Assembly: GCF_040939455.1 (NCBI RefSeq)
Contig: NC_134106.1
Location: forward strand, 75,337,001 to 75,401,000
Length of the DNA stretch: 64,000 bases
Direction of reading: 5' to 3'
From: Microcebus murinus
Taxonomy: Eukaryota > Chordata > Mammalia > Primates > Cheirogaleidae
Shown: positions 46,615 through 59,238 of the stretch, in pieces
Position numbering within the stretch: position 1 is the first letter of the stretch
Layout of the letters: each line of letters begins with the position of its first letter
The notes under the pieces: generated by a model
The model's database searches: none
The model's input: the letters and a program-made list of their open reading frames with translations, nothing else
Told to the model about the DNA's origin: nothing
Made by a program: the position numbers and the translations under genes

Positions 46615-49325
46615 CTGCACAGAAACAGCAGAGCAACAGAGTGTTTCTGTCCCTACCGCTCATTTCAACTGCCTGGCTCACGCAGGAAACGCTGTGAAAG
46701 CAGACCCACACGGTGCAGGACGCCGTTTGCAGGTGATTTCACAGCAAAGAGGAGGCAAAGGAAAGGTCACGTGGCTCCACCTGCTGACGCCAGCCCTGCC
46801 GTGTGCTATCACCTCTGTGCACGCGTCCCCTCCACCTCAACTCCGAAAATGAGTGGACACTAAAGTGAGTTTTTTCAAGGAAAAATCCAATCAGGGGAAT
46901 AAGTTGCCAATTTTCAATCGTTCCAAGGTGTTTGTTCACTCTTTCCCGTCTCTCCTCTTTGGAACGGGAGGCTGACGTGGGTGCTGTTTGGCTGCACCCG
47001 CCCAGGTTTAATGTGTGCAGTCTTTCTTCAAGTACCAACTTCTTTCTCTCTGACTATTTCACACTGAGGTTTTGACTTTTAAATAATCCAACGGCAAAAT
47101 CGCTGAAAGCCTTGGTGGCACCTACTCAGTTCTCCACACACCCCTCGCCCCCAAACACCCGACCTGCGAGGTTCTCAGGGAAAGATGGAACATCCAATGG
47201 TCTCAGCCCCTAGATGAATTGTTCCAGGGTCCACATTCGTGTGCTTCATTTTGTCTGCTAGTGTTTGCCCCTCCTGGGCAAGTCACTTGGTTCCTCAAGG
47301 CCTTTGCCGTTTCCTGGGCCCTGACATCCCTACCTCCATGACACGGGTCTGTTGAAACAGCCACTAGGCAATCTGAGGCCATAACTGGATGCCTGGATGC
47401 AGCAAGACTAATAGGCCACCGTGACCCCTTCCTGTCATTGCTTAGAATATCAGCCCAAACAATTTTGGTTTTTATGAAAAGAAATCGGCCATTTAAGCCT
47501 TCGGATGATTGCTTCAGAACCTGCCTCTCCATTTTCCTGATCAATGAATGTAATAATTAAAGGTTTCCCCAAAAGGTTCACATGTCCAAGCTCCTAAAAC
47601 AAAAGTGCTTGTAAATGAGTCTCTATCGTAGGAGGGGACAATCTCAGAATGTGCCATGCAGTTTGTCTCTAAATCTGTCCAAGGATTCCCGCTCAAAACA
47701 GTCTGAAACTAACACTGGTCACAAAGAAGCAGGAAGAACATGCAGGGGTTTTTGTTTTCAGTCTCTGTTCAAAACTCTGTCTACTGTTTCCTACTCTCTG
47801 GAAGCCAGTACCAGGGTCACATTGGAAATGTTCCCCTTCACTTCTTGGCCCTCCCCAGTCTCGCTTGACACCAGGGTTCCCTTTAAACCCATTGCCAAGG
47901 AGGGACTGACCATGCTGCCAGCTCTGAATACAGGGTCCCCGGGACAACTCAGAGAGCCCAGGGGAAATGGCGGAGTTGAAATGCAAATTTAATTGGAGTT
48001 GACACTATTGAAGATGTGGCTGAGCTAAACCAACAAGCTATTGATCACACAAAGATTATCTCAGATTTCAGACTATAAAGCATATAGACAATACTTTCCC
48101 TCTGGCCAAAAAATACAGTCTTGAAGCCTAAGAAAACATTCTTTGACATATGTTTGCACAAAGAAACTTTTAACATGTGCAAGGGCTTTTCAGAAACATA
48201 AATGGACAAGCTGAATCTTTTTAAGAAAAGTCTCTGGAGGCTGCCCTTGTCTTATCAGGCCAGCCAGGACTTCTCAAGGAAAGGAGTTATTTGAGGTTGG
48301 GTGCAGTAAAAAACAACAACACAGCCCATGTGGGTGGGGAATGCTTGCACCTGGGGGTGGGGGGTGAGGAGCAGGAAGGGACGTGGCTGAGGGAACACTG
48401 GCCTGGCAGAAAAGATCTGGTGGGCCGGGGAGGGGGCGGGAAGCCATCTGTCCCCCGTAAACATCTGCTATGCCCTGGGAAAGGTTTGTCACTTCTGGCA
48501 AAACGCTTGATTTGGAAAGTTTGCATCAGCCAAAACCCTGGAGTTAAAGCTGGCTCTACATAACGCACACCATGTGTGTCGGTTACTAGAAGAGTCATTT
48601 GTTGGAGGCCAGCAAAATGGTCAGTGCTGTAAGTGCTAGAAAAGATGACTTTAGCCAGAGAGCTTCTAACCTCATTTATTTTTGCTATTTAGCATAAAGT
48701 GTAACAATAAAACTCTCTCTTACCTCCAAACTATCCATAACACTACCCTATCCACTCCCCCCCAAAAATAAATACGAAACAACCAACCAGCAGGAATGAA
48801 TAACCAAAAGAAATGTAAGAGATCCAAACAGTCCTTGAGGGAGCGGACCCTCATTTAATATGCTCTAACAGTTTAAAAGGGAAATGAAGGGGAAAGCAGA
48901 GCCCACTGAAGGGAGAAGCCCCTCCCCTGCTATGTCAATTCTCACTCCCACCCCCCGAGGGGCAGAGGGCTCACCAGGGGCTCCCGTCATTATGAATTCA
49001 ACTTGGCAACTCCCTGCCAGCCCGTGGCAGCTGCTGAGGCGCACCAGGTAGCTAAATCATTTATGCTGTTTGGGGAGAATGGGACCAACACCGGAAATTA
49101 TTTTTGTGGAAAAAAAATAATAATTGTAAGAAGAAACAAATAAATAAGAATTGCAGGTGGGTTTTTTTTCCCCCCTATCAATGACAGCAAGGTGACCTCA
49201 ATATCATGGCTGGCTTGGGGAGAGAAAAAAATCAGCCAGCCAAAACCCAAAAGATGCTAGGCCAGCACGCCCACCAGCGGGAAAGCCAGGCTGCTAAGTA
49301 AAAAACCACCAGCACCGAACACAGA
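46615..49325. other. Intron, nothing recognised
   Basis: Part of the 4124-bp ACOXL intron. It has short simple stretches but no repeat or exon that I can name. Confidence 0.45.
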
Positions 49326-49329
49326 CTCG

Positions 49330-49475
49330 CTTATTAACTGGGTAGCCAGAGTCTGTTTCTTAGCCTCTGTGAGCCTCAGTTTCCCCATCTGTAAAGTAGG
49401 GACAATAATACCTTTCTATAAGACTATGGAACATTTGACAAAATGTTGCGTGCAGAGGGCTTAGCCTGGTGCCCG
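49330..49475 (+). repeat. MIR SINE
   Basis: cctctgtgagcctcagtttccccatctgtaaagtagggacaataatacc. Confidence 0.82.
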
Positions 49476-50149
49476 GGGTATATCTGTGCTCGGTTAACGG
49501 GAAAGGCTGACCGTCCTGTTTATGGGATTGTTGTTGGGGGAAACGCAGACACTGCACAGAGGGAGTTTGACACACAGCATGGCACACAGTGGGGGTCAAG
49601 AAACAGCAGTGCTTATACTTGTTCTCACTGTGACCTTGGACATCCCCGGCTGCCGCAGAGAACTGACGCCAGGACAAGAGGGAAAGCAGAGCATCCTCTA
49701 GCATGACCCTCCTCTGACTCCGTCATTCTGAACTCCGACCACCGCCAACCCGCATTCGAGGGGCAGGAAAGCCTACTGACAAAAACCCAGACTCTAAAGG
49801 ACAAACTCAGGGAAAGTGAACAGACGAGCAGCCACTCGGCCACCCAGCGCCCACTCCCACACTCAGGCACGTGCTGACACACACGGGTTTGTTTACAAAG
49901 CCTCATTTCCAGCAAGCACTTCGAAACGTCTTTATCCCTTTGTCGCTCTTAGGAATACCCGGCATCAGGCAAGAAACTATAAAGGGGAGCGACATAAGTG
50001 AAGAGTTGCGTTCTTTGTGCAGGAGGGTGTGGGGGTTGGAGTGACGGCGGCAGTAAGGGCCACAGGGCATGGTGCTCACAGCGCAGGTTGTCGCCCGCCG
50101 CGAAGAGAGAGATCAATTCCAAGAGACTTGACCAACATCCTGTTAATTA

Positions 50150-50265
50150 GTAAGACGGGAAGGGAAAGGAAGAAAAACAAGGAGAAGAAAAAGAAAGAGA
50201 AGGGAAGAGAAAAAAAAAAAGGAATGGGGAGGAAAAAGTATCAGAAAAGGGAACAAGAAAAAGTA
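50150..50265. repeat. Purine-rich (AAGG/AAAG) tract
   Basis: About 115 bp of almost pure A and G on the plus strand. Confidence 0.85.
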
Positions 50266-50738
50266 AGATCGGTGACGCTCTTGTTTCAGTTGTCATGTAA
50301 AAGGTCAGTGCGGGTCACCATCGGAACCCTGCATGACACGGTACAGAGGAGTTGGCTTGTGACAAGGAAGCCCCAGGCCAGACAGGGCCCTCCCGCCACA
50401 CAGCACAGTGCAGGGTGCCTTCCGCTCCTTCACCTGCTACCACTAGGACGGACAACAAAATGGCTTCAGTATTGTTCTCACGCCGTCATGACAAGGGATT
50501 AAATCAATGAGCACACGTACAGTGCTCAGAGCACATCACGGGCGCTTTATAACTGCTGGCTGGCGCTGGACTCACGAAGGCTGAGCACGCACACACCTCG
50601 ACTAAATCGCCCAGACGCTTGCATCTGAGCTCCCCGGGACAGAGAGCACACACAGAGGGCGTGACGCTGAAGGACAGCCTGGCCCTGTGCGTTTCCTGCT
50701 GCCCTGAACAGACGGTGGGGGGAGGGACAGATCCTCAC

Positions 50739-50837
50739 CTGTGCAGAGAGGTCAAAGGTGGCTTCCGTCTGGATCCCTCTCACGTTGCTCCCGTGGCCCC
50801 TCTCGGTCATCGCAAACATCCCCGTGTATTTCTGCTC
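50739..50837 (-). CDS. ACOXL: ACOXL exon with TERGHGSN flavin-domain signature
   Basis: This 99-bp exon encodes 33 residues, [18 protein letters not shown] followed by [15 protein letters not shown]. Acceptor is ctccag, donor is gtgagg, both phases are 0. [11 protein letters not shown] is the start of the middle beta domain shared by acyl-CoA oxidases and dehydrogenases; backbone and side chains here contact FAD and the substrate thioester in characterised relatives. The signature is intact, which argues that the gene is functional. The exon is GC-rich and keeps many CpG sites, unlike the introns around it. Confidence 0.95.
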
Positions 50838-51039
50838 CTGGAGTTCACCAGATGTGAGAAGGAATTAGCCGGTCAGATGGGTGCTCTAACCACAGACCTC
50901 TCAGCCCATTAAGAATGGTGGTGAGAGAGGGTGATTTGGAGATAACTATAAAAAATTCAGTCTGATGACAAGCTCATGGGATGCTAAGGATGTTTCAGGC
51001 TCTCCCTGTAGAAGGCATCTATTGAAGGACGCGCCATAC

Positions 51040-51126
51040 CTGGAGTGGCCGGAACCACTTAGTAACATGTCCGGGGCTTCCGAGATTCCTGACAGCACCA
51101 CCGAATAGCCAATAGATTATTCCACA
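51040..51126 (-). CDS. ACOXL: ACOXL exon ([10 protein letters not shown]...WFRPLQ)
   Basis: This 87-bp exon encodes 29 residues beginning [20 protein letters not shown] and ending KWFRPLQ. Acceptor is gtttccag, donor is gtatgg, both phases are 0. It has no ATG and is short, so an open-frame scan misses it; it was found by matching the gap between its neighbours. Family knowledge places the segment at the end of the N-terminal helical domain, where related oxidases and dehydrogenases have a G-(S/T)-xEH-type turn. Here the residues are GSPGH. It is only 202 bp from the next exon. Confidence 0.9.
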
Positions 51127-51639
51127 CTGGAAACAAGCACAACACAAACCGTCATTAGCAACAGCCAACAATTAAATGGCAATTAAATCCACCGGCCAAA
51201 CTCCATTCAAGGAGCATCTATGATATTTGGGCCGCTCAGCTTCGCCTAAGTCCCCCAGTGGCGAGCTTCCTCCTCCTTCCCCTGCACCGCCTGGCGCTCC
51301 ACCTCCTCTCTGCACACAAGGCTCACGGGTCACTCTCTCGGAGAGGCCACCCAGCCCCTCAGGAAGTCAGTCCTCCACCCTCAGGGCTGCCCCATCCACC
51401 CCATCAAATGACCGCTCTGACACTCGTTCTGCCTGTGTCCGGGGACCGAGCTGAGCGCCTGGCATGTGGCAGCCCTGCAGCAAGGCGTGTGTGCCGTGAT
51501 CCCAGGCGCTGGGATCTGCCAGGGCGGCCTGCCCTGAGGAGCAGCCAGCAAGCAGGTCGAGGGAAGGGGCGACGCCGCAGAACGAGCAGCACGCAGCCTG
51601 GGAGGAGGCGGCCTGGGCGCCAGTCCCGCTTCAGCCCCC

Positions 51640-51885
51640 GCTGGCTGTGGATCCTGGACAAACGGCACAGCAGCCTCGGCTTCCCCATCTGACAAATGGA
51701 GCCAATGAGACGCACGCCCGCTTACTGATCCACACACACAAGCTCGTCGGTGCAGCCCTGTGACGGAAACACCATCGCCCCTGCTGAACAGCTGAGGGTG
51801 CGGGGCCAGAGAGGGAAAGCGCCTCGCCCAGGGCCACAACCCGAGAAAGTGGCAAGGGCTGGGCCTCCAACCCAAGCTGCCCACA
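51640..51885. repeat. Two MIR fragments, opposite orientation
   Basis: 51640-51715 (cctcggcttccccatctgacaaatgg) is forward. 51775-51885 (gaacagctgagggtgcggggccagagagggaaagcgcctcgcccagggccac) is inverted. Confidence 0.65.
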
Positions 51886-51982
51886 CCCAGCGGTGCTCCG
51901 TAAGGTTGCCGTGAGGGTCCACTGAGGGTCGACTGCCGGGAACTCCACCTAGTCTGTAAACTCTGGACAAGTGTTGCTGACA

Positions 51983-52035
51983 GGGAGGAAGAGGAGGAGG
52001 AAAAAGACGAGGAGGGGGAAGAGGCGGAAGGGTGG
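51983..52035. repeat. GGA-rich purine tract
   Basis: gggaggaagaggaggaggaaaaagacgaggagggggaagaggcgg. Confidence 0.9.
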
Positions 52036-52039
52036 CTTG

Positions 52040-54600
52040 AGCAGGGCCATTCGGAAGGGGCAGGGTGACTGACTGCAGAGACTAAAGAACTTGAGCGTGC
52101 TGTGTGTGCAGGTCAGCATTTGCTCCCTTCCTGACCACACAGCCCCAGTTTTCCTCCTCCCTGCACCTTTCCTCCCCTAGAGTCAGTCTAAGTGGTTTGT
52201 GGGTGATGTCGACCCCATCCCCGGCTTTAGGATAAGTCTGGGCCCCAGGACTGGCTGATCTATGTGGCATCATCCCCCTGGCCATAAGGATGGCTCCGGG
52301 AACGGACCTGTGATCTGGGTGGGTCCAAAGGGGCGGCTGGGACACGTGGGTGAGCTACTGCAGAAGGGAAGGGCTCCTTTTCAATGCAGTGGAGCATGCA
52401 TGTGGCCAGCAGCCACACGGCCACGAGCTGGTGAACGAGGCCGATGCACGGGGCCAGGTCGGGGGGAAGCGGCGGAGCCCCGAGATGAGAGACACGGTCC
52501 CGCACACCCACCCCTGAAGCCCGCCACACCCCGGACCCCTAAGTTAAAGCAGCCAATAAGTGCAGTTTTAGCTTAGGCAAGGTTGGACTGGACTGTTTTC
52601 CTGGGGTGACTGCATCTAGAGGAGCCCGCTGGCCCCCACATGCACAATCCATCTGGGACTGACTTCGTGAAACGGCACCTGATGCGCTCCAACAGCCCTG
52701 AGCAGCCAAATGCTCTGACGTCGGGACGGACGAATTTCACTAATCACATCTGACATATGAAGTGCTTTTCACTTGTCGAATCACCAAGCATCCTGGGAAG
52801 ATGTTTCATGCCCCGATGACTCAGCCCGCTTCCCCACAGAATCATCGCGGGCACTGCAAACCGCGTTACTAATTCCAACACGGGAATGGAAGCAGTCCAA
52901 CTAGTACATGTTTTTTCCCTAAACCATCTTGGAAGTCAAGTGAAAAAAAAAATATTTTTCTAACACTAAAACAAGTTGGATTCTCCACCCCTAAATCTCT
53001 TTGGCTGGTGGTTAATGTAGTCTTGACAATATATTCCTTTCCTAGATTTTAAATCCTTTCCTCCTCTTTAGGAAGGGGGAAAAAGACCTACAGTGTTTTA
53101 TCCATATTTTGAAAGCCGCTGTTCACTAAATGTATTAGCAGGAGCCCTGGGCTGTGAGTGTGAACTTGTAGGTTTGCAGAAAACTGCAACAGTTAACAGA
53201 GGAAGTGTCTGGGTGACCCCAACTGACACAGGTCAAATGTGGGGTTCTTCTCCCACAAAAGCCACACTCGCTGAGTGGCAGGTAATCCGACAAAGCTGGG
53301 CCGAGTGCAAGAAGAGCTCCCGGGGGCTCTAAGCAGATGACTCCCTGGCCTGACACGCTTTCAGCAGGTGCTTCCTGGGAGGGGCGGGGACCCCAGCTAA
53401 GCTGGCAGGAGGGAGGCAGGCAGGGGAGAGAAGTAGAGGGACACCGGGTAGATTCTGGAAAAGAGCCGATGGGGTATTGGGGAGGAGAGGGAAAAAGAGG
53501 ACCCAGCAGACACCTGGGTCTGTGGCCTGAGTCTCTAGGTGGCAGGGCGTCTTGGAGGGGAGCTGGGAGGAGCCAGGAGGAGGGACTGGTGTGTGAAGAC
53601 AGAGACGCTGAGCCCGATAGGAGATGGGCACCACCCCGTTCTGAGGGAGCAGTGCAAAGAGTCCCCTGAGACGGCACCGTGTCCACTGCTGCCACGCCTG
53701 CCCGGTGTCCTGAACGGGACACAGAGAGGTCCACTTGCTCCTGGGAAAGGCAATGGCAAGGAAATAAAAAAGAGCAAGGGAAATCTACCGCAAACTCCAA
53801 CTTCAAACACACGCCCACTTTGTCTTGCTTGTCTGGGGAAGGCCCCTCTCCTTTCTCACTCCTCTGGAGAAGAAAAAGCAAAGCTGCAACATCGGGTGTG
53901 CAAAGTGATGACCACAACTCGCCCAGCAAGGGCTGGCAGCAGCTCCAGGGGCCCCGGCTAGAGATACCTAAGGGCTGGGAGGTGCAGCCAGGACAGGCCA
54001 CGGGGGCCAAAGGATGGAGCCCTGGCAGGGCCTCTTAGCTTTCAGATGATGGCTGTAAGGAGACACCCCAAAGTGGGAGTGAAATCTGATCGGCTAGACC
54101 TGGGAACGTAGGTTGGTTTCACGTCCATCCACCAAAGGAGCTACTAGCTAGAAGACTCTTGGGAGAGGGCCCTGCCCATGTCCCAGCGGGTTACAGTCCC
54201 CACCACCCACTGACCTCCTGCTACATGCCAGGATTAGCACAGGGCTCCTTGTTATGAATGTAAGTCTGCACACAGCCTATGAATGGGCATTGGCAATGCC
54301 CTCTTTACAGAAGGGAAAACTAAAGTATAGATGTACAAAGAGATGTGCCAGAACCATGACTGGGAAGTCCTAGAGACAGAATGTGAGCCCGCATCGTTCT
54401 GACTGTGCCCCTGCCACGGTGGACCAGCGAGGTCGGTCCTGCGAGCAGGAAGTCTGCCGGTGCCTCGGCTTCGATAGAACAGGCCCTTCTACACAACAGC
54501 CCAGCAGAGCGTCTCCTAAAGAATCTTCAAGTGCACTCAGGATCTTTTCATTCCAAGAGAAAATGGGATATAAGTGGTTTTTGAGACAATGGTGACCTCA
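52040..54600. other. GC-rich intron, no gene supported
   Basis: Part of the 8028-bp ACOXL intron. A 291-codon open stretch on the minus strand (53135-54010) has no ATG and no recognisable domain. No repeat identified except a possible inverted MIR at 54230-54375. Confidence 0.5.
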
Positions 54601-54603
54601 GAA

Positions 54604-54968
54604 ATGGACTCAGAATTGTGCCCCCCCAAATTCATATGTTGAAGCCCTAACCCCCAATGTGATGGTATTTGGATATGGGGACTTTGGGAGGTAATTAGGG
54701 TTAGATGAGTTTATAAGGGTGTGGCCCTCATGATGACATTAGTGCCCTTTTAAGATGAGGCAAAGAGGCCAGCACCTCTGCACAAGGGGAGGACGTGGCA
54801 AGAAGGCAGCCGTCTGCAAGCCAGGAAAAGAGTCCTCACCAGAACCCGGCCATGCTGATACCCTGATCTTAGACTTCCCAGCCTCCAGAAATGTAGGAAA
54901 ATAAACTTCTGTTGTTTAAGCCACCCAGTCTGTGGCATTTTGTTACAGCAACCCAAGAAGGCTAAGAC
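54604..54968 (+). repeat. MLT1A-like MaLR LTR
   Basis: attgtgcccccccaaattcatatgttgaagccctaacccccaatgtgatggtatttgg through cctccagaaatgtaggaaaataaacttctgttgtttaagccacccagtctgtgg, ending aaggctaagaca. Confidence 0.88.
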
Positions 54969-55639
54969 AGATGGTAAGATGATTCAAATGAAGAAAAAGA
55001 AAACAGCTGTGGGGAAGGAGAAAAGGAAGCACACTGTGGTTTTTTTCAGCATTAGCTTCCTTCCAGATTGCATCCTCATTTTTGGCAGAAGACCTGAGCT
55101 AGAGTGGGGATTCAAAGCCCCATAAAAGAGAATCCTTTTTCCTGGCACCTCTCTGGTGTGCCCACCCCTGCCACTGTGATATGTGCTCAGAACCAGCCCC
55201 CAGGCCTGCCAGCGCCTGGCTGTGTGAGTCAAATGCATTTGTCCAAAGCACTCAAGGAAATGCAAAGCTCCTGGATAAACATATCCCCGGTGGGAGAGAG
55301 AGAAAGGGACTGGACCTGCAGGGCAACACATTGATGCTGACGTCCCCTCCTCAGGTTGGCAGCCAGCTCCTGCAAAAGGCAGGGACCACCAGCTGCTCTT
55401 GGGCTAGCAGTGGGATCTGGGGGCCGCTGACCAACTCAGCATTCACAGGAACTATTCCCAGCATGCCACATGCCCTCTTGGACATCCCCCTCCACCACCA
55501 ACAGAAAAGACAGCCACAGCCCTCTCAGCCAGACTCAGGGGCACAGTGCCTCTAACTGCCTAGGATTTCCAAGCTCAGGAAAAAAAAAAAAAGAATCTCC
55601 CACAAAGACTGATGAGTGGGAAAACAAACAGAGTTAATA

Positions 55640-56265
55640 ATAATTTTTAATTGGCATTTTTACTGGGGTAAAATACACATAGCATAAAGTCTGCCATTGT
55701 AGCCATTCTAAGTGTATAGTCCAGTGGCATTTAATCCGGTCACAATGTTGTGCGACCATCACTACTATTTCCAAAAATTTTCATCATCCCAAATAGAAAC
55801 TCTTTACCCATTAAGCAATAACTTCCAATTCTTCCCTCCCTCTAGCCTCTAGTAACCTCTAATCTACCTTCTGTCTCTATGATTTGCTTATTCTAGATAT
55901 TTCATATAAGTGGACTCATATAATATTTGTCCTTTTGTGTCTGGTTTATTTTACTTAGCATTATGTTTTCAAGGTTCATCCACACTGTAGCATGAGTCAG
56001 AACTTCATTCCTTCTCATGGCTGAATAGTATTCCACTGTGTGTATATATACCGCATTTTGTTTATCCATTCATCTGTCCCTGGACACTTGGTTTGTTTCC
56101 ACCTTTTAGCTCTTGTGAATAATACTGCAATGAACATTGGCATACAAGTATCTTCTTGAGCCCCCACTTTCAATTCTTTGGGGTACATGCCTAGTTTGTG
56201 GAATGCTAGGTCATAATAGTAATTCTATGTTTAACCTTCTGGGAAACCGTCATATGGTTTCGGTT
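55640..56265 (-). repeat. Old L1 3' end, antisense
   Basis: Plus strand reads actggggtaaaatacacatagcataaagtctgcc, gaccatcactactatttcc, ggctgaatagtattccactgtg and gaataatactgcaatgaacattgg, all inverse L1. Confidence 0.88.
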
Positions 56266-56269
56266 CTAT

Positions 56270-56480
56270 GTGTTTATTAAATACTCACATATTGACACCT
56301 GCTATGTACCAAGAATGTAGGAGTGATAATTTTCAAGGAGTTGACCTCTAGTGGTGCTAAGAGACATGAAGTAATCATATGAATAAATATATAGATTCAA
56401 AATGGGAACATGCAATGACAGGAAACTATAAGGAACAAGGACAGATGGCAATGAGTAGATGGGATTTAAATTGCAAGTTT
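56270..56480 (+). repeat. L2 3'-end fragment
   Basis: gtgtttattaaatactcacatattgacacctgctatgtaccaagaatg followed by ggagttgacctctagtggtgctaagagac. Confidence 0.65.
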
Positions 56481-57959
56481 AGGAGGGGCTTCTTTGAGGG
56501 AGGGACATTTCTCCTAGGATCTGAAGAATAAACAAGTGTCAGCCAGGTGACACAGGGGAAAGATCAGTCTAGAGTGGGTGGCAAGAGCGGTTCAAAAGTG
56601 GGCAAAAGGAACCAGAAGGAGGCCTAGGGAGCAGAGGAAAGAGGAACAGCATGTGTTTGGAGAGGTGAACAGGGCCACACTCTGCAAGGACTCATGGGCC
56701 ACATCAAGGATTGGAGGGTTCTTCTAAAGCACAATGGGAAGGAAGGGGTTTTAAGCAGGAGAGTGACATGATCAGAGGAGCATTTTAAAGAGCCATTTCT
56801 TTAAATCTATTCCAGCTTCCTTCTAGAATATGCAGGAGTAAAATCTTTAAAAAAAAAATTATGTGAAATTTTAAACAAAACAGAAGGGTACGATGAACTC
56901 ATCGTCTCCCCCGACCCCCACACACTTTCCCCTCCTACACCCTGGGTCATCCTGATGTCCATCCCAGACATCACACCATGTCTTCCCTAAATATTTCTTA
57001 CACATCTGAAAAGATAAAGACTCTTTTTTAAAAGCATAACCCTAAAACCATTATCCCACCTAAATATATAATAATCATTCTCTAATGTCATCAAATGTCC
57101 AATGTTCAGATCTCCCCAGCTGACATAATTTTTCTTTACAAACAGTTTGTTGTTTGAATCAAGATCTAAATAAGATGCACACATTGCAATTGGTTGAAAT
57201 GCTTCCTAAGTCCGCTTTAAACCACAGGCTGCCGCTCCCTCATCCATCCAAACATCCCCTGTGCAGCTCCATGCACTAGCCTCAGTGCAAGACCCTGGAG
57301 ACCACAGGAGAAGGCTCCCTGCTCAGAGCCCTGTCACCCCTTGCAGATGTCCCCATGGCAACAACCCATGGAACCTTTCTAAAGAGAAGGCAGGTGGTGG
57401 TGGGAAGAACATTATAGTAAAAGCACAAACTGGGGGTCGTAACTCGGGACCAGGATTCTCCAGCATTTCTGAGAGGGGCTGTATTTGTTGCATCTCAGCT
57501 GACTGTTCTTCTCCCTAAAAGCCACAGCCAGGCCATGCATGAGGGAAGAGGCCCTGCCTGGCTGAAATCTCAGGAAGGCCAGTCTTCCTGGAAGGACCTA
57601 ATGGTGGATGCCCTCACTACAGGATGGCATGCACAGATTTCTTTAAGTCCTGCTCATGGAAAACATCTGCACCAAACAGAAATAACCACCATCTTTGGAC
57701 TCACCACCAGTGACCTGGCTTCCTGTCTGATCATTCTGTCTTAACATTCTAGTTGTAATTTCTCCCCTTTTGGGGACATCAGGACTGAGTGTTAGAATAT
57801 GAGGAATTGTTTGAGACCCAGTGGTGGCCAGGGAGGAAAGGAGGACATATGCAGGGCACAAATGACTGTCTACTGGGAGGCTTAGGGAACCAGGAGAGGG
57901 TGCGGCAGTCATGCCCATCTGAGCTGTTCCACTCACTACCCTTGGGGAGCTGGGACATG

Positions 57960-58550
57960 CAAAGCAAGACCACGATGGGTTGTCATTTTATACCCATTTG
58001 ATTGTCAAAAATAGAGACATCTATGAATTCCAAGCGTGGGTGAGGATGTGAATTCACAGGGTGTAAGTACATGCTGTTGGTGAGAATGTGAATTGAAGTA
58101 ATAACTTTGGAGAACAAACTGACACTAGCCTTTAAAGTTTAGCATTCATTTATCCTATAAGTAGCAATTCCATTCCTAGTTGAACACCTAAGGGAAGATT
58201 TTACCCATATTCAACACCAGACATGGACAAGAGTATTCATAGCCACATTTTTCACATTAGCAAAGACCTAGAAACAACACGAGAAAGTGGACGAACAAAA
58301 GCTGTGGAATAGTCACACAAAGGAATATTATGCAGTGGTCAAAAATGAATGAACTTCCGTTTCTGTGCCCTTCCAAAAATGACAAAACTATACAGATGGA
58401 GAACAGATTAGTGGTTGCCAAAGGACAGGGGTGGGGTTGGATGCAACTGACAAGAACTAGGTAGCACCATGAAGTTGCTTTTTGATGGTGGAACAGCTCT
58501 ATATCTGCATTGTGGTGGTGGTTATATGAATCGATATGTGGGGTCAAACT

Positions 58551-58587
<37 letters not shown>

Positions 58588-58790
58588 TGTGCATGTAAAA
58601 ACCAGTGAAATCTGAATAAGGTCTGTATCCTATCTGACAGTGCTGTACTAATGTCAGTTTCCCGGTTTTATATTGCATTACTGCTATATACGATGTCGCC
58701 ACTAGGGGAGAACAGGTAGAGGTCACATGACTCTATGCACTATTCTCTTGACTTTTTCTGAGCATTATTATTTCAAAATAAAAGGGGTTT
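57960..58790 (+). repeat. Old L1 3' end
   Basis: ttggtgagaatgtgaattg, cattagcaaagacctagaaacaacac, tggttgccaaaggacagggg and ggtctgtatcctatctgacagtgctgtactaatgtcagtttcc. A CA run at 58553-58583 lies within it and a (TAAA)n tail follows at 58790-58817. Confidence 0.85.
58553..58583. repeat. (CA)n microsatellite
   Basis: About 15 CA units inside the L1 3' end. Confidence 0.95.
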
Positions 58791-59154
58791 TTTAAATAAA
58801 TAAATAAATAAATAATGAATACAGTGACATGCAACAGTATGGATCAATCTTGGCAACAATATTTAAGTAAAGAAAGTAAATCAAATGATTATGATACTAT
58901 TTTTATAAAATTAAGATAAGTGATAATAATCGATTGATACAAATGTAATAAAGCTATACAAAAAATAAAAGCAAAGCAAAATCAAAAACAGGATTGGATA
59001 TAATGGTTAAAGGGGAAGTCAGGGCTGGGTTGTGAGTGTACCATTTTACCTACACCTACTGCAGAAACCAGACTGAGCTCCCAGGGGCAGAGTTCCCACT
59101 CCTTGCCATGGAAGCAAGCATGGGGTCGTGCAGATGGCTGCCCGGCGCCCTCAC

Positions 59155-59238
59155 CTTCACTCCTGTGGCCATGTCCGCGATGGAGAGGACTTCTCCTATC
59201 ACGAGGCTTCGGCTGACAAAATTCTTTGTTTTCTCTGC
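59155..59238 (-). CDS. ACOXL: ACOXL exon ([10 protein letters not shown]...ADMATGVK)
   Basis: This 84-bp exon encodes 28 residues, from [10 protein letters not shown] to ADMATGVK, with phase 0 at both ends. The acceptor is a pyrimidine-rich tract ending ttttcag and the donor is gtgagg. It is the most 5' exon found here. In the acyl-CoA oxidase fold this part belongs to the N-terminal helical domain. The frame has no stop or indel. Exons further upstream were looked for between 59.3 and 64 kb and not recognised, so the start codon must lie outside the window or in sequence I did not recognise. Confidence 0.9.

Larger units (their letters stand above)
6019..59238 (-). other. ACOXL: ACOXL gene, internal part (eight coding exons)
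   Basis: Eight minus-strand exons join into one uninterrupted 237-codon reading frame that reads as the middle of acyl-CoA oxidase-like protein. All seven introns here start GT and end AG, and phases match across every junction (0,0,0,1,1,2,0). The frame carries the flavoenzyme signature TERGHGSN, the middle-domain strand [10 protein letters not shown] and the [12 protein letters not shown] stretch that leads into the C-terminal helical domain. The family oxidises acyl-CoA with FAD and oxygen, typically in peroxisomes; the substrate of ACOXL itself is poorly known. Intron sizes are 8028, 202, 4124, 305, 2188, 3117 and 34543 bp. ACOXL was chosen over ACOX1-3 because the exon peptides match my memory of ACOXL. 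No promoter, first exon, last exon or poly(A) site was found, so the gene runs off both ends. Confidence 0.93.

Noticed and set aside
46501..46863. Plus-strand frame of 120 codons opposite an ACOXL exon
   Set aside because: It is the antisense shadow of the 115-bp exon, which keeps high GC and few stops on both strands.
53135..54010. 291-codon open frame on the minus strand, the longest in the window
   Set aside because: It begins with TTG and contains no ATG between the upstream TAA and its end. The peptide is low-complexity S/P/L/G-rich and matches no family I know. It lies in a GC-rich intron of ACOXL, where long chance frames are expected.
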